Positions 7,476-14,522 of a stretch of 21,360 bases of DNA are shown here, in pieces. This DNA comes from Alphaproteobacteria bacterium (lineage in GTDB: Bacteria; Pseudomonadota; Alphaproteobacteria; UBA828), in NCBI GenBank assembly GCA_022826345.1, contig JAJDVB010000198.1, positions 1 to 21,360 of the forward strand. Direction: 5' to 3'. Each line of letters opens with the position of its first letter. Within the stretch, counting starts at the first letter, position 1. The notes below the pieces were generated by a model. That model was not told the DNA's origin, made no database searches, and worked only from the letters and a program-made list of their open reading frames with translations. A program made the position numbers and the translations under genes.

Positions 7476-8444
7476 ATGGCGGCGAAACCGGTCGGCTGGG
7501 GCATGATCGGCACGCGGGGCTGGAGCGACATGATCCTCGGCCCGGCGATCAACGCGGCGCGGGGCGCGCGGTTCAAGGCCGTGCTGTCGACCAAGCAGGA
7601 GAACGCCGAGCGCTACTGCGCGAGCCACGGCGTGGCGCAAGGCTATACGGATCTCAAGGCCTTCCTCGCCGATCCCGCCATCGACGTGGTGTGGATCGCG
7701 AGCCCCAACCACCTGCACAAGGACCAGACCATCGCCGCGCTCAAGGCCGGCAAGCACGTGCTCTGCGAAAAGCCCATGGCCATGAACCAGGCCGAGTGCC
7801 GGGCAATGATCCGGGCCGCAAAGAAGGCCGAGCGCCTGCTCACCATCGGCTACAACAGCCGCTATCACCCGAGGCTCGATGCCCTCCGCGCCCAGTGGCA
7901 GGGCGGCCGCTTCGGCGCGCCGGTGCACATGCACTGCCAGTTCCGCTACCGCTATCCCGAGGTGCCCGACGACTGGTGGCGCCTCGACGACGCGAAGTCC
8001 GGCTGCTGGGTGCTGGGCGATATCGGCACCCACTTCATCGACCTGCTGCGCTGGTTCAACGGCGAGGCCAGGACGGTGCACGCCCACCTCGCCAACAAGG
8101 CCTACGGGCGCTCCGCCGACACCGCCGCCGTCTCCATCGGCTTCGCGAACGGGGCCGTGGGCACCATCACGGCCTCCACCGCCGTGACCACCGGCGGCGG
8201 GTTCGAGCTGCTCGGCAGCGAGAGCTGCTGCACCATCGAAGGCGGCTTCGTCGGCATCCCAGGCACCATGACCACGGTGCGCAAGGGCGGCAAGCCGCGC
8301 ACCGTCCCGCTCGCGGGCCACGACACCTACAAGGCCCAGGTGGAGAGCATCACCCGCGCCATCGCCCGCGGCACGCCGCTAGCGGTCACGGCTGAGGACG
8401 GACTCGCCAACGTCCGTGTCATCCAGCAGGCGCGCGGGTGGTAG
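7476..8444 (+). CDS. Gfo/Idh/MocA-family NAD(P)-dependent oxidoreductase
   Basis: Members oxidise or reduce sugars, inositols and related polyols in the cytoplasm. The 322-residue product starts with a Rossmann fold (WGMIGTRGWSDMIL, residues 8-21; the dinucleotide loop reads GTRGW rather than the commoner GxGxxG), then VWIASPNHLHKDQ (72-84) and the signature CEKPMAMN with Lys99. The C-terminal domain carries GDIGTHFIDLLRWF with Asp182 and His186 as likely catalytic residues. I chose the ATG at 7476 over a GTG at 7455, because AGGGAGGA ends 4 bases before it. The gene stands alone, convergent with the downstream CoA-transferase and separated from it by a repeat. The substrate cannot be told. 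Confidence 0.92.
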   Translation: MAAKPVGWGMIGTRGWSDMILGPAINAARGARFKAVLSTKQENAERYCASHGVAQGYTDLKAFLADPAIDVVWIASPNHLHKDQTIAALKAGKHVLCEKPMAMNQAECRAMIRAAKKAERLLTIGYNSRYHPRLDALRAQWQGGRFGAPVHMHCQFRYRYPEVPDDWWRLDDAKSGCWVLGDIGTHFIDLLRWFNGEARTVHAHLANKAYGRSADTAAVSIGFANGAVGTITASTAVTTGGGFELLGSESCCTIEGGFVGIPGTMTTVRKGGKPRTVPLAGHDTYKAQVESITRAIARGTPLAVTAEDGLANVRVIQQARGW

Positions 8445-8473
8445 AGGGGCGCTGTCCGTACCTCGCCCTCTCT

Positions 8474-8605
8474 TTCATTTCCCTCAGGCGCCGGGCGCTC
8501 GCTCCGGGCCTGACGGCCCGGTAGGGCGGAGGGGGAACGTAGGTGGCGCCGCCTGCTCTCCCTCTCCTCCCCGGCGGGGAGGAGAGGGTTGGGGTGAGGA
8601 GGGGG
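8474..8605 (+). repeat. Dispersed intergenic repeat, copy B
   Basis: This copy shares its head with 976-998 and its tail with the minus-strand copy at 12214-12390. It contains two hairpins: CCGGGCC-TGAC-GGCCCGG (8504-8521), and a perfect 13-bp stem 8560-8572 / 8576-8588 with loop GGC. Compared with the 12214-12390 copy it lacks the internal segment between GCTCGCTCC and GGGCCTGACG. It ends in GGGGTGAGGAGGGGG, present as the reverse complement at 12214-12228. It starts 29 bases after the oxidoreductase stop, in the same orientation. The 13-bp stem may act as a terminator or RNA-end structure for the convergent neighbours, although no T-tract follows. Confidence 0.88.
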
Positions 8606-8648
8606 TGTCCCGCACCGCGCGGCACGCGAGCCGACTGAGGCGCGGGCG

Positions 8649-9893
8649 TCAATCGAGGCCGGTGCCGCTCTCGCGCAACGCCGCCACGGCCGCGCTGTCG
8701 AGGTCGAGCCAGTCGCGCAGGACCGTCTCGCAGTCCTCGCCCAGCATCGGCGCCGCGCGCGGATAGTCGACGGGCGTCTCCGAGAACTTGATCGGGTTGG
8801 CCGGATAGTCCACCTCGACGCCGAGGCTGTGGGGGACGCTCACCCTCATGCCCCGCGCCTGCACGTGCGGGTCGGCGAAGACCCGGTCGATGCTGTTGAT
8901 CGGCCCGCAGGGGACGCCGACCGGCTCCAGCAGGGCGCTCCACTCGTCGAGCGTCCGCTGCCGCGTGATGTCGTTCAGCGTGGCGATCAGCTCCACGCGG
9001 TTCTGCAGCCGGGCGACGTTGGTGGCGAAGCGGGGGTCGTCGGGAATCTCCGGGTGGCCGGCCACGTCGCAGAACTTGCGAAGCTGGCTGTTGTTGCCGA
9101 TGGCGAGCGCGAAATGCCCGTCGCGGGTCTCGAAGACGCCGTAGGGCACCATGTTCTGATGCTCGTTGCCGGCGCGGGCCGGTGCCTCACCCCCGACCAG
9201 GTAATTCATGGCCTGGTTCGCGAGCCAGGCCACCTGCGTGTCAAGCAGGGCGAGGTCGATGTGCTGGCCGCGCCCGGTGCGCTCGCGGCTCGAGAGCGCG
9301 GCGAGGATGGCGGTCGCCGCGTACATGCCGGTCATCAGGTCGGCGGCGGCGACTCCCACCTTCTGCGGGCCGCCGCCGGGCAGGTCGTCGCGCTCCCCGG
9401 TGATGCTCATGATGCCGCCCATGGCCTGGGCGATCAGGTCGTAGCCGGTGCGGTGCGCGTAGGGCCCCGACTGGCCGAAGCCCGTGATCGAGCAATAGAT
9501 CAGGCGTGGATTGACTTGCTTGAGCGCGGGATAGTCGAGGCCGAACTTGGCGAGCCCGCCAACCTTGTAGTTCTCGATCAGGACATCCGCTTGCTCGGTG
9601 AGGCGCCTTACCACCGCCTGCCCCTCGGGCGCGGCGAAGTCGAGGGTGATCGAGCGCTTCCCCCGGTTGGCGGACATGTAATAGGCCGCGTTGTTGGTGG
9701 TCTCGGCCCCGGCCGCGTCGCGCAGGAAAGGCGGCCCCCAGGCGCGCGTATCGTCGCCGACGCGAGGCCGCTCAACCTTCACCACGTCGGCGCCGAAATC
9801 GGCGAGCAGTTGACCTGCCCAGGGGCCCGCGAGGATGCGGCTCAAGTCGAGCACCTTGAGGCCCGCGAGCGGGCCGGTTCTGTCTTGATTCAT
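8649..9893 (-). CDS. Type III (CaiB/BaiF) CoA-transferase
   Basis: This is the second type III CoA-transferase of the window, not a recent duplicate of the first judging by the sequence differences. The 414-residue protein has LDLSRILAGPWAGQLLADFG (15-34), SANRGKRSITLD (74-85), IENYKVGGLAKFGLDY (106-121), the likely catalytic Asp185 in VAAADLMTGMYA, and GRGQHIDLALLDTQ. The ending ANPIKFSETP...APMLGED is also typical. It is the last gene of a three-gene unit, 9 bases after the PH-domain gene, and no ribosome site is evident, suggesting coupling. With an acyl-CoA ligase in the same unit it may handle the same organic acid (carnitine-like or another carboxylate), but the substrate is unknown. 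Confidence 0.93.
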   Translation of the reverse strand: MNQDRTGPLAGLKVLDLSRILAGPWAGQLLADFGADVVKVERPRVGDDTRAWGPPFLRDAAGAETTNNAAYYMSANRGKRSITLDFAAPEGQAVVRRLTEQADVLIENYKVGGLAKFGLDYPALKQVNPRLIYCSITGFGQSGPYAHRTGYDLIAQAMGGIMSITGERDDLPGGGPQKVGVAAADLMTGMYAATAILAALSSRERTGRGQHIDLALLDTQVAWLANQAMNYLVGGEAPARAGNEHQNMVPYGVFETRDGHFALAIGNNSQLRKFCDVAGHPEIPDDPRFATNVARLQNRVELIATLNDITRQRTLDEWSALLEPVGVPCGPINSIDRVFADPHVQARGMRVSVPHSLGVEVDYPANPIKFSETPVDYPRAAPMLGEDCETVLRDWLDLDSAAVAALRESGTGLD

Positions 9894-9902
9894 GGATGAT
9901 GC

Positions 9903-10466
9903 CTAGGTGTGGTCCTCGCCGCCGGCGATGATCTCCAGCGCGCGGAGGTTCTCCCGCGTGGTGCGGTCGAGAGCGATGCCGCGCGCGGTGGCCGCGTGGG
10001 CGGCGCGGCGGACGATCGTGTTGAACCCTTCGATCTGCGAATCGATCCTGAGGCTCCGGCGCCCGGCCTTGAGCGTGAGCTGCATCCAGCCGCGATCGCG
10101 CTTCCGCCTGGTGGAATAGTAGCCGAGGGTGCAGCGGGTCAGGCGCTCCCAGGGCAAGCGCCGGCGCACGAGGCCGTGCACGGTGATGCCATCCTCGCTC
10201 ACGCCGAGCCACGTGCGGTGCCTGAGCAAGGTGCGCACGCCGTAAACGGCGAAGAGCGCCGCGAGTGCGCCGAGCACCCAGGCGGCGGGACCGCCAGACG
10301 CCGCCAACCCCAGTGGGCCGAGGGTGAAGAGCAGGCCGAGCCCGGAATAGAGATAGTCGAGCAGGACCGCGCGCGGCGGGTAGCGGTGGCGGCTTTCGCC
10401 GGCCTCCGCCGCCTGCGCGCCTTGGGCGGTGCTCTCGGGCAGGGCCTCGTGCACGGGTGCGCTCAC
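9903..10466 (-). CDS. PH-domain-like membrane protein of unknown function
   Basis: The 187-residue protein has a polar N-terminus (1-33), two hydrophobic segments (about 37-55 and 60-78) and then a stretch that resembles bacterial PH domains of the YdbT/bPH2 type (TWLGVSEDGITVHGLVRRRLPWERLTRC, about 85-112, then a strand-rich part with WMQLTLKAGRRSLRIDS). A C-terminal helix follows. I infer an inner-membrane protein with a cytoplasmic PH-like domain. It starts with GTG, which overlaps the stop of the upstream ligase (GTGA), so translation is probably coupled. Its presence between two CoA-metabolising enzymes is unexplained. The domain call rests on pattern recognition only. Confidence 0.72.
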   Translation of the reverse strand: MSAPVHEALPESTAQGAQAAEAGESRHRYPPRAVLLDYLYSGLGLLFTLGPLGLAASGGPAAWVLGALAALFAVYGVRTLLRHRTWLGVSEDGITVHGLVRRRLPWERLTRCTLGYYSTRRKRDRGWMQLTLKAGRRSLRIDSQIEGFNTIVRRAAHAATARGIALDRTTRENLRALEIIAGGEDHT

Positions 10467-12127
10467 CGCGAAGCCCCGAGCCGCTCGCGCCTGATGCGCA
10501 CGCCCGCCGCCTCGCGGTCCCAGCTATCCGCAGTAATGCCGTCTGCGCGCAGCCTGTGCTTCTCGATCTTCTCGGTCGGCGTCTTGGGTAGGGCGTCGAC
10601 GATGCGGACATAGCGCGGGATCATGAAGTGGGCGAGGCGCGGCTCGAGGAATTCCAGCAGCGCTGCCGGGTCGAGCTCCTGCCCCGGCTGGAGCGCGACC
10701 ACCGCCATGACCTCGTCCTCGCCGAGCTCGCTCGGCACCGGCACCACGGCGGCCTCGCGCACCGCCGCATGCGCCGCGACCTCGGTCTCCACCTCCAGGG
10801 ACGAGATGTTCTCGCCGCGCCGGCGGATCGTGTCCTTCAGGCGGTCGACGAAGTAGAGGTTGCCGTCCTCGTCCACGCGGCCGGCGTCGCCGGTGTGGAA
10901 CCAGCCGTTGCGCCAGGCTCGCGCGGTCGCCTCCGGCTCCTTGTAGTAGCCGTGGTTGATGGCCCAGGGCGTGTCCGCCCGCACCACGATCTCGCCGGTT
11001 GCGCCGGTCGGCACCTCGCAGTCATTGGCATCGACCACGCGGAGCTCGCAGCCCGGCCGCACGCGCCCCGCGCTCCCCGGCACGGTCATGGGCACGGTGG
11101 TCATCACCGGGCAGCAGAGCTCGGTCATGTTGTAGATCGAATAGACCTCCAGGCCGAAGCGCTCCATGAACGCGTTCACGTCGTTCACCAGCGGCACCAT
11201 GCCGACCGTGCGCAAGGGGTGGTCGCGGTCGTCCGGTCTGGGCGGCTCCTTCTCCAGGAACTGCGCCATGACGCCGAGCAGGAACACCGAGGTGACCCCG
11301 GTGCGGCGCACGGTCTCCCAGAACGACTGCGTCTTGAAGTACTCCACCAGCGTGATCGAAGCGTGCTGGCAGAGCATGCCGTAGGCGATGGTCGCACCGC
11401 CCAGGTGGAAGAGCGGCAGGCTGATGAGGTAGCGATCCTCCGGCGTGATGAACTGCCAGGTGTCGGGGCCGAAATTCGAGAAGGCGTGGCAGTAGGAGCT
11501 GAGCACTGCCTTCGATGGCCCCGTGGTGCCGGAGGTGAAGATGATCGACTGCGTGTCCCAGGGCTCGATGGGGCGCTCCAGGGGGGCCAGCGACCCGCCC
11601 TCGGGGTGAAGCGCCGCATCGTCCAGCACGGCGAGGCCCTCGATGGCGGGCGGCGGGCCGCCGACGGCCACCAGGGTCTCCAGGCTGGCGTGGCCGATGG
11701 CAGCAAGCCTCGGCGCCAGCTCCGCGTGGGCGATCATGATGCGGGCGTCGGAGCGCGCCACCACGTGCTCCAGCAGCCGGCCCTTGTAGGCCGTGTTGAT
11801 GGGCACGTAGACGGCGCCCAGGTAGTTCGAGCCCAAGAACATTCGAAGCGCGTCGGCGCCGTTGGGGAGCCACGAGAGCACGTGGTCGCCCTGGTGGACG
11901 CCCAAAGCCTGCAAGGCGATGGCGGTCTCGATCACCTCCGCGCGGGTGCGGGCGTAGCTCCACGCCGTGCCATCCTCGAAGATGCAGAAGACCTTGTCAG
12001 GCGTCGCCGCAGCCAGCCGGTCGAGCAGGTAGCGCAACACGCACCTGTCCGCAGCCGGGACACGCGGATCGCCGTGGGACGCTGCCGTCGGGTGTTCCAC
12101 CGCCGTCGCTCGCTCTTGGCCCGTCAT
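10463..12127 (-). CDS. AMP-forming acyl-CoA ligase (CaiC-like)
   Basis: The class I adenylate-forming enzyme activates a carboxylic acid with ATP and joins it to CoA. The 554-residue product has the P-loop motif IIFTSGTTGPSK (195-206), YNMTE (332-336), the adenylate-binding Asp414 in HTGD, Arg429 in VDRLKDTIRRRGENIS, and the C-terminal lysine Lys520 in PTEKIEK. The RRRGENIS form recalls crotonobetaine/carnitine-CoA ligase CaiC. An open frame continues far upstream to 12790, but that extension is non-coding sequence including a repeat. I placed the start at the ATG 12127, just before the conserved fold. It heads a unit with the PH-domain protein and the CoA-transferase. The substrate could be a carnitine-like or other short-chain acid. 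Confidence 0.92.
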   Translation of the reverse strand: MTGQERATAVEHPTAASHGDPRVPAADRCVLRYLLDRLAAATPDKVFCIFEDGTAWSYARTRAEVIETAIALQALGVHQGDHVLSWLPNGADALRMFLGSNYLGAVYVPINTAYKGRLLEHVVARSDARIMIAHAELAPRLAAIGHASLETLVAVGGPPPAIEGLAVLDDAALHPEGGSLAPLERPIEPWDTQSIIFTSGTTGPSKAVLSSYCHAFSNFGPDTWQFITPEDRYLISLPLFHLGGATIAYGMLCQHASITLVEYFKTQSFWETVRRTGVTSVFLLGVMAQFLEKEPPRPDDRDHPLRTVGMVPLVNDVNAFMERFGLEVYSIYNMTELCCPVMTTVPMTVPGSAGRVRPGCELRVVDANDCEVPTGATGEIVVRADTPWAINHGYYKEPEATARAWRNGWFHTGDAGRVDEDGNLYFVDRLKDTIRRRGENISSLEVETEVAAHAAVREAAVVPVPSELGEDEVMAVVALQPGQELDPAALLEFLEPRLAHFMIPRYVRIVDALPKTPTEKIEKHRLRADGITADSWDREAAGVRIRRERLGASR

Positions 12128-12213
12128 CTCAGACGGCCCCCTTGTAGCCCGGAGCCGCCCCGCGATTAAGCACCAACCGCCACGCGTCGCTGGACGATTA
12201 GGGTAGCTGCGCG

Positions 12214-12390
12214 CCCCCTCCTCACCCCGGCCCTCTCCTCCCCGAGGGGGAGGAGAGGGAGAACGGGCGGCGCCTTCTGCGTTCCCCCTCCGCCCTACCG
12301 GGCCGTCAGGCCCGGACGGCGCGACCGCGCCGCGCGCGAAGCGCGTAGCCAAGCGAGCGGAGCGAGCGCCCGGCGATTGAGGGAAATGAA
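12214..12390 (-). repeat. Dispersed intergenic repeat, copy C (fullest copy)
   Basis: Read on the minus strand this copy has every module: the head shared with 1044-1160, the CTCGCTTGGCTACGCGC and GCGCGGTCGCGCCG middle, the CCGGGCC-loop-GGCCCGG hairpin (12298-12315), and a pyrimidine-rich tail with a perfect 13-bp stem (12231-12243 / 12247-12259, loop GAG). The loop differs from copy B while the stem is unchanged. It lies 54 bases downstream of the GT4 gene, in that gene's orientation, and upstream of the acyl-CoA ligase. The 316-base gap 12128-12443 holds this repeat, a G-tract, and no gene. Confidence 0.88.
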
Positions 12391-12414
12391 TAAGTTCGGA
12401 GAGGGTCAGGGTGA

Positions 12415-12424
12415 GGGGGGGGGG
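12415..12424. repeat. Run of ten G residues
   Basis: Ten consecutive G on the plus strand sit in the gap after the GT4 gene and before the repeat copy C. They are non-coding. The length is liable to polymerase slippage or to sequencing error. Confidence 0.8.
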
Positions 12425-12443
12425 ACAAGAGAATCGTCGCGGA

Positions 12444-13586
12444 TTAGCTGTCGGAGAGCGCGGCATCGAGGGCGCGCTGCAGCGTCGCCGCGGCGCTCTC
12501 GATCCCGTGTTCTTTCTGCGCCCGTGCTGCCGCGGCTGCACCCATCGCCCGCCGGCCCTCGGCATTCGCACATAGCTCGACCACTGCGCCGGCGAAGGCC
12601 ACGTCGTCCTGGCGCGGCGTGAGCAGCCCGGTCTCGCCACTGGCGACGACCGCGGCAGCGCCGGGCCAGTCCTGCGCCACGACGGGGAGACCGGCCGCCT
12701 GCGCCTCCAGCAGCGCCATGCCGAAGGTCTCCTGGTAGGCGGGCCAGACGTAGAGGTCACAGGCGGCGTAGACCGCTGGCAGCGCGTCATCCGCGCGGGC
12801 GCCGGCGAAGACCGCGAGACCCGGCCCGAGCGGCGCCATCGCCTCCTCCACCAGCCAGCGCGCCTCGCCGTCGCCGACGACGAGCAGCTGCCAGGGCGGG
12901 TCCGCGATCAGGTTGAGCGAGCGCCCCAGCAGGCGCCAGGACGCCAATGCCGCGCCAGTCTGCATCGGGGCGATTGCCAGAAGCCACGGGCGTGCGGGGT
13001 CGAGCGGCAGCGCGTCCGCGAGCGCTCGGCGGGCCGCGTCGCGGTCCACCGCCCGGTAGGGCGCGAGGTCGAGGAAGGGCGCTAGCTTGTAGAGTCGCGC
13101 GGTGCCTTGGACGAGTGGCCTGATGCTCTCCTCGTCCTCCGCCGTCAGCGAGAGCACCGCCCGCGCCCGCGCGATGGCGCGCGCCGTGTACGAGAGCCAG
13201 CGCGCGTGCGCGCCCCCGGCCTCCGCCCGCGCGTAGGCAGCGCCCACCAGCAGGTAGGGGATGCCAAGCGCCTCTGCCACGGCGGGGCCAATCAGGTCGG
13301 GCGCCGTGTGGCGGAGGTCGCAGGTGAGCCACGCCTCGGGTCGGGCGACGGCCGGAAAATCGCGGTAGGCGGTGACGAGCTTGCGCGCGCGCCTCGCGGC
13401 TTTTCGTTCGAGCGCCGCCTGCTGGTGGTTGTCTTCGAGACCCTCGTCGCTGCAAAACTCGGTGGGCGCGATGGTGTGGTAGCCGGCGGCCTCCAGCGCC
13501 CGTGAGACGAGGCGCATTAGCCGCGGCCCGCCCCACGGGGCGGCGGGGTCGGGACGGGCGGCGGGTGTGTAGAGCGCGATGGGCAT
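12444..13586 (-). CDS. Glycosyltransferase family 4 (GT-B fold)
   Basis: This is a predicted sugar transferase with a GT-B fold. The 380-residue protein begins MPIALYTPAARPDP, contains a C-terminal donor domain starting near 200 (PWLLAIAPMQTG), VVGDG (237-241), and the GT4 E-X7-E element ETFGMALLE with Glu286 and Glu294, followed by AAGLPVVAQDWPGAA and GETGLLTP. The donor site is therefore complete. The start ATG at 13586 has no strong ribosome site. The gene is divergent from the RraA-like gene with 94 bases between them, and followed by repeat copy C. The sugar and acceptor are unknown, but a surface-glycan role parallels the genes at 4953-7159. Confidence 0.9.
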   Translation of the reverse strand: MPIALYTPAARPDPAAPWGGPRLMRLVSRALEAAGYHTIAPTEFCSDEGLEDNHQQAALERKAARRARKLVTAYRDFPAVARPEAWLTCDLRHTAPDLIGPAVAEALGIPYLLVGAAYARAEAGGAHARWLSYTARAIARARAVLSLTAEDEESIRPLVQGTARLYKLAPFLDLAPYRAVDRDAARRALADALPLDPARPWLLAIAPMQTGAALASWRLLGRSLNLIADPPWQLLVVGDGEARWLVEEAMAPLGPGLAVFAGARADDALPAVYAACDLYVWPAYQETFGMALLEAQAAGLPVVAQDWPGAAAVVASGETGLLTPRQDDVAFAGAVVELCANAEGRRAMGAAAAARAQKEHGIESAAATLQRALDAALSDS

Positions 13587-13680
13587 GTCAGGCGGCGGTG
13601 AGCGGCACCGCCGGCACGGGGTTTGCGCGCCCCACCCTCCATCGGCGAATATCCGGCGCCATCAACAGGGAGGACCCCCG

Positions 13681-14388
13681 GTGACCGAGACACCCCTCAA
13701 CGAAGCCGAATTGGCTGCGCTTCGCGCCTACGACACGCCGACGATCTGCAACGCGCTGGAGATCGTCTGCCCCGAGCGGCGCACCTTCGGCTTCACGACC
13801 GAGACGCTGATCTGCGCCTTCCCGGAGCTTCAGCCGATAGTGGGCTACGCGCGCACCGCCACCATCCGCTCGATGGAGAAGCCCGCGAAGGACGGCGACG
13901 CGATGACCGCCGACCGCGTGGCCTACTACCGCTACGTCGAGGCGGGGCACCGGCCCGGAATCATGGTCATCCAGGACATCGATTCCCGGCGGGGCGCGGC
14001 GTCGTGGTGGGGCGAGGTGCATTCCGCCGTGCATCAGTCTCTGGGCTGCCTCGGCGTCGTGACCGACGGCGCGGTGCGCGATCTCGACATGATCGCCGAC
14101 GGATTCCAGCTCATCTCGGGCACGGTGGTTCCCTCCCACGCCTGGGTTCACCTGGTCAGCCACGGTGAGCCCGTGGACGTCTGCGGCATGGTGACTCACT
14201 CGGGCGACCTCGTACACGCCGACCGCCACGGCGCGGTCATCATCCCGCACGAGGCGGCGCGCGAGGTACCGGCGGCGGCGGAGCTCTGCATGCGGCGCGA
14301 GGCGCCGATCCTCGCAGCCTGCAAGGAGCCAGGGTTCTCGGCCGACGTGATGGAGCGGGTCCTGCGCGAGGCGAAGGAGATTCATTAG
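13681..14388 (+). CDS. RraA-family protein (HMG/CHA aldolase or decarboxylase-like)
   Basis: The RraA fold includes 4-hydroxy-4-methyl-2-oxoglutarate aldolases and oxaloacetate decarboxylases, as well as the RNase E inhibitor RraA. The 235-residue protein shows the core GEVHSAVHQ (111-119), GVVTDGAVRDLDMI with Arg133 and Asp134 as the likely metal/substrate residues, and SGDLVHADRHGAVIIPHE (174-191). The acidic residue usually found three positions after Asp134 is Met137 here, so activity may differ from the classical aldolases. I chose the GTG at 13681, because GGGAGGA ends about 7 bases before it; the ATG at 13579 would add a non-conserved leader that runs back into the divergent GT4 gene. 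The metabolic role is unknown. Confidence 0.88.
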   Translation: MTETPLNEAELAALRAYDTPTICNALEIVCPERRTFGFTTETLICAFPELQPIVGYARTATIRSMEKPAKDGDAMTADRVAYYRYVEAGHRPGIMVIQDIDSRRGAASWWGEVHSAVHQSLGCLGVVTDGAVRDLDMIADGFQLISGTVVPSHAWVHLVSHGEPVDVCGMVTHSGDLVHADRHGAVIIPHEAAREVPAAAELCMRREAPILAACKEPGFSADVMERVLREAKEIH

Positions 14389-14474
14389 CCCGCATTCCCC
14401 GCCACGCTATCAGCCCTTGACGCTGCAGCCGGCATCGGTGGAATGGAGGCGTTGAAAACGACTCGCATAGCCAC

Positions 14475-14503
14475 TCGGCAGGTCGGCCGGGCCGCGGTAT
14501 AAT
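14475..14503 (+). promoter_or_regulatory. Promoter of the radical SAM gene with a perfect -10 box
   Basis: TATAAT at 14498-14503 is the only perfect -10 that I noticed in the window. A -35 of TCGGCA (14475-14480) lies 17 bases upstream and matches four of six positions. Transcription would start near 14510, leaving a leader of about 12 bases that holds only the GGAGG (14513-14517) and ATG. Confidence 0.6.
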
Positions 14504-14522
14504 CGCGCGAGCGGAGGTACGC

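Noticed and set aside
8474..12390. The repeats as ends of a composite transposon around 8600-12200
   Set aside because: No transposase, no target duplication seen, and further copies near rpmB show the element is dispersed on its own.
10463..12790. A 775-codon open frame starting at 12790 for the acyl-CoA ligase
   Set aside because: The first 221 codons cover part of the GT4 gene on the same strand plus the intergenic repeat; homology begins only after the ATG at 12127.
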